64,000 bases of DNA from Acidipila sp. EB88 (lineage in GTDB: Bacteria > Acidobacteriota > Terriglobia > Terriglobales > Acidobacteriaceae): contig NZ_QWEV01000005.1 in the NCBI RefSeq assembly GCF_003858395.1, positions 1,922,001 to 1,986,000 of the forward strand. Reading direction: 5' to 3'. The notes below the pieces were generated by a model. It ran no database searches, was not told the origin of the DNA, and saw only the letters and a program-made list of their open reading frames with translations. The position numbers and the translations under genes are program-made. Shown here piece after piece: positions 1-7,825 of this stretch. Numbering within the stretch: the first letter of the stretch is position 1; each line of letters opens with the position of its first letter.

Positions 1-52
1 ACGGCCTGAGCCTGCGACTGACCCGCACCTGCGGCGGCCGCTGCGTACAACC

Positions 53-81
53 TTGACACCCACCCCCCACTCAGCGATGCT
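53..81 (+). promoter_or_regulatory. Possible promoter of the yajC-secDF operon
   Basis: A perfect TTGACA -35 box lies at 53-58. At 17-bp spacing the hexamer GATGCT (76-81) matches only three of six -10 bases, so the assignment is weak. The first 227 bases hold no other gene I can support; they may be the spacer after a gene that ends outside the window. Confidence 0.3.
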
Positions 82-227
82 AGTGGCTTGGGCGCCCGCT
101 GTGCCTCGTGGCACAGGCGTGCCTGTTTGCGCGCCTGCCTGCAGCGCAGGCCCACCGCCATTCGTGTGGCAACTCGCCCTGTGCTGGCTGTGCTTTGCCG
201 CCGCAGGGAACCTTGAAGGAACGCGCT

Positions 228-545
228 TTGACCTCTGATTTCGCTCTCGCGCTCGCCGCAATCTCCCTGCCTCCCGCCCTGAACTCCATTCTTCCTCTGG
301 TGCTGATCCCGGTCGTTTTCTACTTCCTGCTCATGCGTCCTAACCAGAAGAAGCAGCAGCAATGGCAGAAGATGCTGAACGACCTGAAGCCGGGTGATCG
401 CATCACGACCACCGGCGGCATTCGCGGCACCATCGTCGCGCTGCGCGAGGATGTGCTGCAGATCCGGGTGGCCCCGGACAATATCAAGCTGGAAATCATG
501 CGCTCTGCCATCGCCTCCGTGACTACGGAAGAGGAGAAGCGGTAG
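228..545 (+). CDS. yajC: YajC, preprotein translocase accessory subunit
   Basis: This is the inner-membrane Sec accessory protein that associates with SecD and SecF. The 105-residue product has a single hydrophobic segment at about residues 19-38, then the family signature MRPNQKKQQQW and the cytoplasmic core KPGDRITTTGGIRGTI. The start is taken as TTG at 228 because GAAGGA sits at 215-220, 7 nt upstream. The longer ATG at 108 would add about 40 residues unlike YajC. secD follows after 21 nt on the same strand, the classic yajC-secD-secF order. Confidence 0.92.
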   Translation: MTSDFALALAAISLPPALNSILPLVLIPVVFYFLLMRPNQKKQQQWQKMLNDLKPGDRITTTGGIRGTIVALREDVLQIRVAPDNIKLEIMRSAIASVTTEEEKR

Positions 546-566
546 CGCCTGCTGCTATCCAAGCCC

Positions 567-2180
567 ATGCGAAACAGACCTGGCACCCGCCTCCTTCTCA
601 TCATCGCCACCCTGCTGGTTTTTGTTTTCGGCATCATCGGCATTCCGCAGGGCATCAGCCCGGCCGCGCTCAAAGCCTCGCTGCTCCGCCGCATTCACCT
701 CGGGCTTGATCTGAGCGGCGGCACGCACCTGATCCTGCAGGTCATGGTGGACGAAGCCGTGGGCACCACGACCGACTCGGACCTCGCGCGCATGCAGACC
801 GACCTGGCCTCGGCCGGCTTCGAGGCGACCGGCAACAAGCCTGACCTCAAGCAGCCCGCCGTGGTGCAGTTGTCCGGCATCGCCCCCGACAAGGTGCAGA
901 GTGCGCTCACCGTGCTGGGCAACCGGTATGGCGCGCAGTATGAGTTCGCCAATGCGGGTGGCGTGATCACCGCGTCCATGAAGCAGAGCGCTGTCGCCGA
1001 GCTCAAGGAAAACACCCTGCAGCAGGCTGTGGACGTGATCCGCACCCGCGTGGACACGCTTGGCGTGTCTGAGCCGACCATCCAGGAGTACAACGTCGGC
1101 TCCAACCAGATCCTGGTGGAGCTGCCGGGCATCGACGATCCCGCACGCGTCAAGGACGTGATCCAGTCCACCGCCCGCCTCGAGATCCACCTCGTCAATG
1201 GCGGACCATTCCCGACGGAAGCCGCTGCGGTGCAGTCGCTTGGCGGCACGCTGCCCTTCGACCAGGAAATGGTGCATGCCGAGCCGGGCGCATCGAGCGC
1301 CGAGTCCGGCGACCAGGTGTACCTGCTCAAGAAGGCGCCGGAAGTAGCCGGCACGGACATTCGCGATGCGCAGTCCGGCACCAACCAGAACACCAACGAA
1401 GCGCAGGTCACCTTTTACCTGACCACGGCGGCCGGAAACCACTTCGCCGACTTTACCCAGCAGAACAAGGGCAAGGGACTGGCGATCGTGCTCGACAACA
1501 AGATCCGTGAAGTGGCCAACATCCACGACCAGATCCGCGACACCGGCACGATCTCCGGCGGCTCCATGAACAAGACGCAGTCGGATGAGCTGGCGCTGCT
1601 GCTGCGTACCGGCGCGCTGCCGGCGTCGATCCACTACCTGCAGGAGAGCTCGGTTGGCCCGTCGCTCGGCGCCGATTCGATCCGCCAGGGCGTGCTCGCC
1701 TCGGTGGTCGGCATGCTCGCGGTAATGGCGTTCATGCTGATCTACTACCGGGGCGCCGGCATCAATGCGGACCTTGCCCTGCTGCTCAACCTGATTATTC
1801 TGCTCGGCTTCATGGGCTATACCCATGCCGTGCTGACGCTGCCTGGCATCGCGGGCGTGATCCTGACGATCGGCATGGGCGTGGACTCGAATGTGCTGAT
1901 CTTTGAGCGCATCCGCGAAGAGATGCGCGCCGGCAAGAGCGCTTCGGCCTCGGTCGACCAGGGCTTTGCCCACGCCTGGACCACCATCGTCGACACCCAC
2001 GTCACCACCATTGTCTCGGCAGCCATCCTCTTCATCTTCGGTTCAGGCCCTGTCAAGGGCTTTGCCATAACGCTTACCTTTGGTCTCTTTGCGAATATCT
2101 TCACGGCAGTGTTTGTGTCGCGGACAATCTTCGACGCCAACGTGAACCGCCGTTCGCGCGGAGAGGCAATTTCCATATGA
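567..2180 (+). CDS. secD: SecD, protein translocase subunit
   Basis: SecD is an RND-like proton-motive-force-driven subunit that helps pull exported proteins out of the SecYEG channel on the periplasmic side. The 537-residue product has an N-terminal transmembrane helix (about 7-27), the conserved GLDLSGGTHLILQV motif near residue 50, a large periplasmic domain, and five C-terminal helices from about residue 375. The C-terminal region carries GIAGVILTIGMGVDSNVLIFERIREE, written here as motifs GMGVDSNVLIFERI with flanking residues. Its stop overlaps the start of the next small ORF (ATGA), which implies translational coupling. Confidence 0.96.
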   Translation: MRNRPGTRLLLIIATLLVFVFGIIGIPQGISPAALKASLLRRIHLGLDLSGGTHLILQVMVDEAVGTTTDSDLARMQTDLASAGFEATGNKPDLKQPAVVQLSGIAPDKVQSALTVLGNRYGAQYEFANAGGVITASMKQSAVAELKENTLQQAVDVIRTRVDTLGVSEPTIQEYNVGSNQILVELPGIDDPARVKDVIQSTARLEIHLVNGGPFPTEAAAVQSLGGTLPFDQEMVHAEPGASSAESGDQVYLLKKAPEVAGTDIRDAQSGTNQNTNEAQVTFYLTTAAGNHFADFTQQNKGKGLAIVLDNKIREVANIHDQIRDTGTISGGSMNKTQSDELALLLRTGALPASIHYLQESSVGPSLGADSIRQGVLASVVGMLAVMAFMLIYYRGAGINADLALLLNLIILLGFMGYTHAVLTLPGIAGVILTIGMGVDSNVLIFERIREEMRAGKSASASVDQGFAHAWTTIVDTHVTTIVSAAILFIFGSGPVKGFAITLTFGLFANIFTAVFVSRTIFDANVNRRSRGEAISI

Positions 2181-2317
2181 GCAACGAAAAAGCAACCGCT
2201 GTGGATCCTTCTGTTCTTGGGCGTGGAGCCCTGGTGTTTGCCGCTGGCATGGCGATGGCGGCAGCATCCTTTGTGGTGGAACAATTTGTGATCAAGGCTG
2301 TCAAGAACCGTATTTAA
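2177..2317 (+). CDS. 46-aa membrane protein encoded between secD and secF
   Basis: The ATG at 2177 overlaps the secD stop codon (ATGA) and the frame runs to TAA at 2315-2317. The 46-residue product starts MSNEKATAVDPSVLGRGALV and has one hydrophobic stretch (about residues 14-40, rich in Ala, Gly, Met, Val and Phe). It ends in a basic tail, IKAVKNRI. The layout is that of a small single-pass membrane protein made from the secDF mRNA. I recognise no family. A further 131 nt separates it from secF, with no other ORF I can support. The coupling overlap and clean membrane-protein composition argue against chance. Confidence 0.6.
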   Translation: MSNEKATAVDPSVLGRGALVFAAGMAMAAASFVVEQFVIKAVKNRI

Positions 2318-2448
2318 CGCATTGCTCGTGCAGCCTCGACCGTGCAGCTGCTGTTCGCGGGCTTCAGCGAAGTCCCGTCCGGCCGCTCGCCGTCGCCGCG
2401 GCACGAGCGATGCTCCAGCGCGATACATCTCGCTAAAGCAGGAACTCC

Positions 2449-3654
2449 GTGGAACTGTTCCAGAACTCTCGCATCGACTGGCTGGGGAAGAAGTGGTACT
2501 TCCTCAGCTTTTCTCTCCTCTTCTCCGTGGCTGGTGTGCTGTCCCTGCTGTTCTGGCACGGGCTGCCGCTGGATGTCGACTTCAAGGGCGGCACGGTGGT
2601 GCGCATCCGTTTCGCGCAGACGCCCGACACGGGCCGCCTGCGCTCGGCTGCTCGCACGGCAGGTCTCAAAGACCCGCGCATCCAGCCGTACGGCGTCGCT
2701 GCCAACAACGAGGTGCTGATCACCCTGGCGCAGGAGCAGACGCGCGAGGCTGCGCTTGACCAGGGCCGCGCCGCGATCGTGTCCACACTGGAGCGGCACT
2801 ACTCTGCTGCCAGTACCGAGGCCGCCGCCGGCAAGCTTGACCTCGACAACGCCGGGCGCGCTTCACTGGCGGCATTTCTCGAGCAGGCCAATCCGGAGCA
2901 TCTCGACACGGAGGCTGCCGCCGCCAAGTACCAGGCGCAGGCACAGGCCATTGCCGACTTCAAGGACAAGGCGCACGGCGGTCTGCTCGACTCGATCGAG
3001 AGTCTGAACGGCGTGGCCGACGCACCGGTCGTTGCGGCACTGCGCCAGGGTGGCTACCTCTCGGGCTTCAACGTACGCAACGTGGAGATCGTGGGGCCGC
3101 AGGTCGGCAAGCAGCTGCGCAAGCAGGCGCTGCTGGCCACCTTGTATTCGCTGCTGGGCATGCTGGTATACCTGTGGTTCCGCTTCGAGTTGATCTACGG
3201 CGTGGCTGCGGTCGTGGCGGTGTTCCACGACACGCTGATCACAGTCGGCGCTTTCTCGCTGACCGGGCAGGAGGTCTCGCTCACAGTGATCGCTGCCATC
3301 CTGACGCTGATCGGCTACTCCATGAACGACACGATCGTGGTGTTCGACCGGATCCGCGAGAACCTGCGCCAGGCGCGCCGGGAGCCGCTTGCCGACGTGG
3401 TGAACCGTTCCATCAACCAGACGTTGAGCCGGACAGTGCTGACCTCGGGCCTGACGTTCCTGACGGCGCTTTCGCTGTACCTGTTCGGCGGCGATGTGCT
3501 GCATCCGTTCTCGTTCGCACTGGTGGTCGGCATCCTGATCGGGACCTACTCCTCGATTGCGGTGGCCGCCCCGATGCTGGTGGCCTGGCAGGAGCGGCGC
3601 GCCGGTTCGAGCCGTGCGGCAGAGCTGCCGGCTGCACGTCGCGCCAAGGCGTAG
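2449..3654 (+). CDS. secF: SecF, protein translocase subunit, with an enlarged periplasmic domain
   Basis: This is the partner of SecD in the Sec accessory complex. It starts at GTG 2449 with an AGGAA-type site just upstream. Residues 17-36 form the first helix. DFKGGT at 44-49 and VGPQVG near 215-220 are family landmarks, and the C-terminal helices include TLIGYSMNDTIVVFDRIREN. At 401 residues it is longer than typical SecF (roughly 300-330). The excess lies between about residues 118 and 205, an Ala/Glu-rich, probably helical insertion in the first periplasmic domain. A strong terminator follows about 50 nt after the stop. Confidence 0.95.
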   Translation: MELFQNSRIDWLGKKWYFLSFSLLFSVAGVLSLLFWHGLPLDVDFKGGTVVRIRFAQTPDTGRLRSAARTAGLKDPRIQPYGVAANNEVLITLAQEQTREAALDQGRAAIVSTLERHYSAASTEAAAGKLDLDNAGRASLAAFLEQANPEHLDTEAAAAKYQAQAQAIADFKDKAHGGLLDSIESLNGVADAPVVAALRQGGYLSGFNVRNVEIVGPQVGKQLRKQALLATLYSLLGMLVYLWFRFELIYGVAAVVAVFHDTLITVGAFSLTGQEVSLTVIAAILTLIGYSMNDTIVVFDRIRENLRQARREPLADVVNRSINQTLSRTVLTSGLTFLTALSLYLFGGDVLHPFSFALVVGILIGTYSSIAVAAPMLVAWQERRAGSSRAAELPAARRAKA

Positions 3655-3705
3655 CGCTGAAAGCGCAGCGCAACGGCATCAGCGCATCGTTTGACTGCAA
3701 CAAGC

Positions 3706-3740
3706 AAAGGCCAACCCCGCCCCGGGTTGGCCTTTGTGCT
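3706..3740 (+). terminator. Intrinsic terminator after secF
   Basis: A perfect 12-bp inverted repeat, AAAGGCCAACCC / GGGTTGGCCTTT (3706-3717 and 3724-3735), is followed by a short T-containing tail. The rest of the 3655-4010 interval holds no ORF I can support. A TATAGC at 3878-3883 could be a -10 box for tonB but has no recognisable -35 partner. Confidence 0.85.
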
Positions 3741-4010
3741 TGTGCCGCATGGCGGCATGCAGTGTTCCCTGAGGTACAGCTGAGCGCGCTGTTTCGACGC
3801 GGCCACCGCGCCCTGCGGCAGCCCGTTGTTTTCAGCTGTACACGTCGTGTGGTACAAACTTCGTATTCCAAACTGGGTATAGCGCTTCCAGCAGGCATGC
3901 CGGGAATGCCAAAGCCTCCGAAATGACAGCCGAAAAAAGTTGGGAACAAAACCAGCCCCTGCCGGTGTCTATCTTTCCACCAGTCTTTTTGTTCCTCTCG
4001 AGGTTCCGCC

Positions 4011-4727
4011 ATGTTTGAAGATTCAATGATGGAGTCGGGCGGCAGACTCAAGACCAAGAGCAAGTACTACACTTTCGCCGGAATTGGTTTCTGGACGGCT
4101 GTGGTGGCTGCTTTGATCCTGATCCCTCTGCTCAATCCCGAGGCGCTCCCCAAGGAAGCGATGACGACCATGCTGGTCGCGCCGCCGCCGCCGCCCCCAC
4201 CCCCGCCGCCACCGCCACCGCAGGTCAAGATCGAAAAGGTAGTGCCGCAGATGGATGAAATGCAGGCACCGCCCAAGATCCCCAAGGTGATCAAGGTAGC
4301 TCCGGATACGGCGCCTCCGCCATCCGGTCCGTCTGTCGCCGGCATGGGCGACTCCGGTGGCCCGACCGGCGCTGGCATCCTTGGCGGCATCGGCAGCGGC
4401 CCGCCCGTTGTGGTGGCTGCCAAGCCGGCCCCGCCGAAGAAGATGACGGTCTCCTCCGGCGTCATGGCTGGCAACGTGCTCTCGCGTCCTGACCCGACCT
4501 ACCCGGCGATCGCCAAGGCTGCCCGTATTCAGGGCACGGTGGTGCTCTCGGCCACGATTTCCAAGACCGGCACGATCGAGAACCTGACGGTTGTGAGCGG
4601 TCCCCAGATGCTGGCGCAGTCGGCCATCGAAGCGGTGCGGCAGTGGCGTTACAAGCCGTATCTTCTGAACGGCGATCCGGTGGAAGTGCAGACCCAGGTC
4701 AACGTCACCTTCACGCTGGGCGGCTAG
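4011..4727 (+). CDS. tonB: TonB family energy transducer
   Basis: TonB links the ExbB/ExbD proton channel in the inner membrane to TonB-dependent outer-membrane receptors. The 238-residue product has a short cytoplasmic N-terminus, one transmembrane helix (about 25-43), and 13 consecutive prolines near residues 58-70. A Pro/Gly-rich periplasmic spacer leads to a C-terminal TonB domain (about 155-238), with YPAIAKAARIQGTVVLSATI and AVRQWRYKPYLLNG. exbB and two exbD genes follow, which supports the role. The proline run probably needs EF-P for efficient translation (known biology of polyproline, inferred here). Confidence 0.93.
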   Translation: MFEDSMMESGGRLKTKSKYYTFAGIGFWTAVVAALILIPLLNPEALPKEAMTTMLVAPPPPPPPPPPPPPQVKIEKVVPQMDEMQAPPKIPKVIKVAPDTAPPPSGPSVAGMGDSGGPTGAGILGGIGSGPPVVVAAKPAPPKKMTVSSGVMAGNVLSRPDPTYPAIAKAARIQGTVVLSATISKTGTIENLTVVSGPQMLAQSAIEAVRQWRYKPYLLNGDPVEVQTQVNVTFTLGG

Positions 4728-4733
4728 TTTTCC

Positions 4734-4770
4734 GTGGGACAGCGTCGCTCGCATGGACGCGCTGTCCCAC
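4734..4770 (+). terminator. Hairpin between tonB and exbB
   Basis: An 11-bp inverted repeat, GTGGGACAGCG / CGCTGTCCCAC (4734-4744 and 4760-4770), lies 7 nt after the tonB stop. There is no T-run after it, so it may attenuate or stabilise the mRNA rather than fully terminate. Confidence 0.5.
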
Positions 4771-4820
4771 CCTCGACATGCAGGCAGGGAATCGAGCAGC
4801 AAGCTTTGTGCGCATTCCTG

Positions 4821-4826
4821 TATAAC
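4821..4826 (+). promoter_or_regulatory. Possible -10 box for exbB
   Basis: TATAAC lies 53 nt before the likely exbB start, and after the tonB hairpin. No good -35 box is visible at 17 bp. With the hairpin, it suggests exbB-exbD-exbD can be transcribed separately from tonB. Confidence 0.35.
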
Positions 4827-4878
4827 TCTGGTTCAGAAGTAGCAACCACGATATGTATCCCCAGGAGGGATGATTCTA

Positions 4879-5622
4879 GTGATTCTCGCTCACCTCTCGC
4901 AGTTCGCGGCAAATCCGGCAGCACTTGGTTTCTGGTTTCAGGACGCAGCGCCGACCGCTGGCTTCTCGCCCATTGAGCTTGCGCACAACATGGGCCCTGT
5001 CGCCCTTGGCGTGGTCGCGGTGCTCTTCATCATGTCCATCTGGTCGCTGGCTGTCATGATCGATCGCTTCCTGTACTTCTCGGCAGCCAAGAAGCAGTCG
5101 CGCGAGTTCGCTCCCCGCGTTGCCGGCGCCCTGCGCGAGAACAAGCTGGAAGAGGCGATCAAGGTTGGCGATCGCAACAAGAAGTCGCACCTGGCGGAAG
5201 TTGTCACTGCTGGCCTGCAGGAGTTCCGCAACTACGGCGGCGGCGTGGTCACGGTGGAGCAGGTGGAAGCTTCGAAGCGTGCCCTCGAGCGTTCGGAAGC
5301 CATCGTGCATGCCAAGCTGAAGCGCGGTCTGGGTGGCCTGGCCACCATCGGTTCCACGGCCCCGTTCGTCGGGCTGTTCGGTACGGTTGCCGGTATTCTC
5401 AAGGCCTTCCAGGAGATCGCAGTCCAGAAGACCCCCGGTATCGGCGCGGTCGCGTCCGGTATCTCGGAAGCGCTGGTTACGACCGCTTTCGGTCTGCTCG
5501 TCGCCATCCCGGCCGTTATGACCTTCAACTACTTCACCAACAAGGTTGAGGCGTTCGACGTCGAGATGGATAACTCTTCGAGCGAGCTCGTCGACTACTT
5601 CCTCAAGCAGAACCGCCGCTAA
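4879..5622 (+). CDS. exbB: ExbB/TolQ/MotA family proton channel protein
   Basis: This is the inner-membrane pentameric channel subunit that powers TonB. I place the start at GTG 4879 because the strong AGGAGG at 4863-4868 is 10 nt upstream of it. That site is only 1 nt from the ATG at 4870. The 247-residue product has a helix near residues 35-58, a cytoplasmic loop, and two C-terminal helices. LATIGSTAPFVGLFGTVAGI and GISEALVTTAFGLLVAIPAV are the diagnostic family motifs. The exbD genes follow on the same strand. Confidence 0.93.
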   Translation: MILAHLSQFAANPAALGFWFQDAAPTAGFSPIELAHNMGPVALGVVAVLFIMSIWSLAVMIDRFLYFSAAKKQSREFAPRVAGALRENKLEEAIKVGDRNKKSHLAEVVTAGLQEFRNYGGGVVTVEQVEASKRALERSEAIVHAKLKRGLGGLATIGSTAPFVGLFGTVAGILKAFQEIAVQKTPGIGAVASGISEALVTTAFGLLVAIPAVMTFNYFTNKVEAFDVEMDNSSSELVDYFLKQNRR

Positions 5623-5726
5623 CCACGGCCTTACCCTGCAAGCGCACGAGACGCTGACTGGCAGCAAGAAGCACGCAGCTGCCGGTCAGCCGGTTGTGAA
5701 AGCTGTGCCGAGGGAGAGCAAAGTAT

Positions 5727-6167
5727 ATGGCACTCGTAAATCGTGACGAAGGCAAGAAGGTCAACTCCAACATCAACGTGACCCCGATGGTCGACGTGAT
5801 GCTGGTGTTGCTGATCATCTTCATGGTCATCACCCCGATGCTCAACAACAAGGTCAACGTCACCCTGGTCAACTCCAAGAACGCGGTTGCTATGGAGGAC
5901 GCGAGCAAGGAAGACGCCGTCACCATCGCCGTCACGCGGGATGGCAAGGTGTTCCTGGGACAGAACCAGGTCGCAATCGACCAGCTCGGTTCGAGCGTGC
6001 AGGATCTGCTCAAGGACAAGCCGACCAAGATGGTATTCTTCCGCGCAGACGCCCGTGCTCACTACGGTGGCGTGGAAGACGCAATCGATTCAGTGCGTAC
6101 GGCTGGTGTTGAGGAAGTGGGTCTGTTGACCGATCAGCATGGAGCTCCGGGCGCAGGCGGCATGTAG
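5727..6167 (+). CDS. exbD: ExbD/TolR family protein, first copy
   Basis: This is a biopolymer transport subunit whose single transmembrane helix carries the proton-accepting Asp. The 146-residue product has NINVTPMVDVMLVLLIIFMV at about 16-35, with the essential Asp in MVDVML. A periplasmic TolR-like domain follows and a Gly-rich C-terminal tail ends it. GAGGGAGAG upstream supports the ATG at 5727. A second, divergent exbD follows 91 nt later. Confidence 0.93.
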   Translation: MALVNRDEGKKVNSNINVTPMVDVMLVLLIIFMVITPMLNNKVNVTLVNSKNAVAMEDASKEDAVTIAVTRDGKVFLGQNQVAIDQLGSSVQDLLKDKPTKMVFFRADARAHYGGVEDAIDSVRTAGVEEVGLLTDQHGAPGAGGM

Positions 6168-6258
6168 CCTCGGCCTCAAACCGGGTGCAGAGTATCGCGC
6201 CTCGCCATACAGTGATCGATCCAGACTCTGGCAATTCAAGTGAAGTGAGGAAATAGCT

Positions 6259-6693
6259 ATGGCAATGGGAGGCGGCAGCGGTCCGGGTGGGCTAAGCGCC
6301 GACATTAACGTAACTCCGCTGATCGATGTACTGCTGGTGCTGCTGATCATTTTCATGGTCATCGTGCCGGTCACCCCACACGGTCTCGACGCAATGGTTC
6401 CACAGCCGCCGAAGAACAAGAACGAGCAGGTCAACGACAAGACCATCGTGGTGCAGGTGCTTGGCAGTGGTCAGGGCGAGCCAACCTACAAGATCAACGA
6501 AGACACGGTGCCGTTCCAGTCATTGCAGGCCCGCCTCAACGAGATCTACTCGGTGCGCGCGCAGAAGATCATGTTTGTGAAGGGCGATCCCGATATCAAC
6601 TTCCAGAGCGTGGCTGCGGTCGTTGACCTTGGCAAGGCTGTGGGTGTCGACCATATCGGCTTGATCACTCCGAAGATCCAGGCGGGCCAGTAG
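6259..6693 (+). CDS. exbD: ExbD/TolR family protein, second copy
   Basis: The 144-residue product repeats the ExbD plan, with DINVTPLIDVLLVLLIIFMV at about 15-34. Its periplasmic part differs clearly from that of the first copy: it is Pro/Lys/Asn-rich after the helix and ends GLITPKIQAGQ. Tandem unequal ExbD copies are often seen with one ExbB, and they may form a heterodimeric rotor. AGTGAGG precedes the start. The gene sits in the tonB cluster. Confidence 0.92.
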   Translation: MAMGGGSGPGGLSADINVTPLIDVLLVLLIIFMVIVPVTPHGLDAMVPQPPKNKNEQVNDKTIVVQVLGSGQGEPTYKINEDTVPFQSLQARLNEIYSVRAQKIMFVKGDPDINFQSVAAVVDLGKAVGVDHIGLITPKIQAGQ

Positions 6694-6884
6694 GCCCGCT
6701 TTCGTTCGCCAGTGCGCCGGTGAACGCGTTAGTATCTGTGTTGCCACGCCGGATTTCCCCAGAGATCCGGCATGGTGTAAACGAATATCAAGCGCTGCGC
6801 AGATGTCTCGCGGTAACCCGCCTCACTGAAGCTGCTGCACCCAAGTCAGGGCCGCCCTGCCGATCGAAGGAGATGAGAGACAGA

Positions 6885-7709
6885 ATGAATCGAATCGCAC
6901 GTGTTCCGGTGCTGGCCGCGGCTGCGTTGTTGCTGTTGGTCAACTCGACCGGGTGCAAGCGTCTGGAGGCCCGGGATCAGCTCAACAAGGGCGTCCAAGC
7001 CTACAAGGCGGCTAAGTTTGAAGAAGCCATCAATCATTTCCAGAACGCTGTGAACCTGGACCCTGCCTATCCCATGACGCGGATTTTTCTTGCGACCGCG
7101 TATGCGCAGCAGGTAGTGCCGGACCTCACGACGCCTGAGAATTTGAAGAAGGCCCAGCTCGCTATCGATAGCTACAAGATGGTGCTGGATCAGCACCCCG
7201 ACGATGTTACGAGTCTGAAAGGTATCGCCAGCCTGTACTTCAGCACGGGCAAAATGGATCTCGCCAAGGAATGGCAGCAGAAGGTCATGAAGGCTGATCC
7301 GACCGATCCGGAAGCGCCGTATACCATCGGCGTTATCGACTGGAAGGATGCCTACAAGAACGCAGTCACTGTACTGGCTGCCGCCGGTCTGCAGGATGAT
7401 GGCAAGGGCAATGCAAAGCTGCCCAAGGGTTCCTGCGCCACCATCAAGAAAGACAATACGGCGCAGGTGGACGAGGGATTGCAGTATCTGCATAAGTCCG
7501 TCGAACTCCGCCCTTCGTATGATGACGCGATGTCGTACCTCAACCTGATGTATCGCCGTAAGGCGGACACGGACTGCGGTGACACCAACGCCCAGGTTGC
7601 GGACATCAAGCAGGCGGATGACTGGCGCGACAAGGCAATGGGCACGCGCAAACAGAACGAGATCGAGAAAGAAAAGAAGAGCAGCGGCGGTATTGTCATG
7701 GACAAGTAG
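6885..7709 (+). CDS. TPR-repeat lipoprotein of the TonB cluster
   Basis: The 274-residue product begins with a lipoprotein signal (MNRIARVPVLAAAALLLLVN followed by STGCKR, lipid-modified Cys near residue 23). Several tetratricopeptide repeats follow from about residue 30, for example AAKFEEAINHFQNAVNLDPA and GKMDLAKEWQQKVMKADPTD. ATG 6885 is preferred because AAGGAG (6867-6872) abuts the alternative ATG at 6873 but is 12 nt from 6885. It is probably a periplasmic scaffold acting with the TonB complex. That role is inferred from position; the fold is clear. Confidence 0.8.
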   Translation: MNRIARVPVLAAAALLLLVNSTGCKRLEARDQLNKGVQAYKAAKFEEAINHFQNAVNLDPAYPMTRIFLATAYAQQVVPDLTTPENLKKAQLAIDSYKMVLDQHPDDVTSLKGIASLYFSTGKMDLAKEWQQKVMKADPTDPEAPYTIGVIDWKDAYKNAVTVLAAAGLQDDGKGNAKLPKGSCATIKKDNTAQVDEGLQYLHKSVELRPSYDDAMSYLNLMYRRKADTDCGDTNAQVADIKQADDWRDKAMGTRKQNEIEKEKKSSGGIVMDK

Positions 7710-7731
7710 AGCAGGCAAGCCGGCTCTGCGG

Positions 7732-7771
7732 ACAACAGAAAGGCCCCGGATCCCCGGGGCCTTTCTGTTGT
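7732..7771. terminator. Bidirectional terminator between convergent genes
   Basis: An 18-bp perfect stem (7732-7749 with 7754-7771, loop ATCC) has A-rich and T-rich ends. It sits between the TPR lipoprotein gene and the convergent Gfo/Idh gene and can serve both strands. Confidence 0.9.
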
Positions 7772-7825
7772 AAGTGATAGGCCTGCTTATTCTGGGGGTC
7801 CGGGAGACTCCGCGGGCTGATACGA

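Noticed and set aside
555..2000. 481-aa ORF on the minus strand opposite secD
   Set aside because: It is a shadow caused by GC-rich codon bias. The plus-strand SecD is complete with family motifs, and the minus frame has low-complexity His/Arg/Val-rich sequence with no domain.
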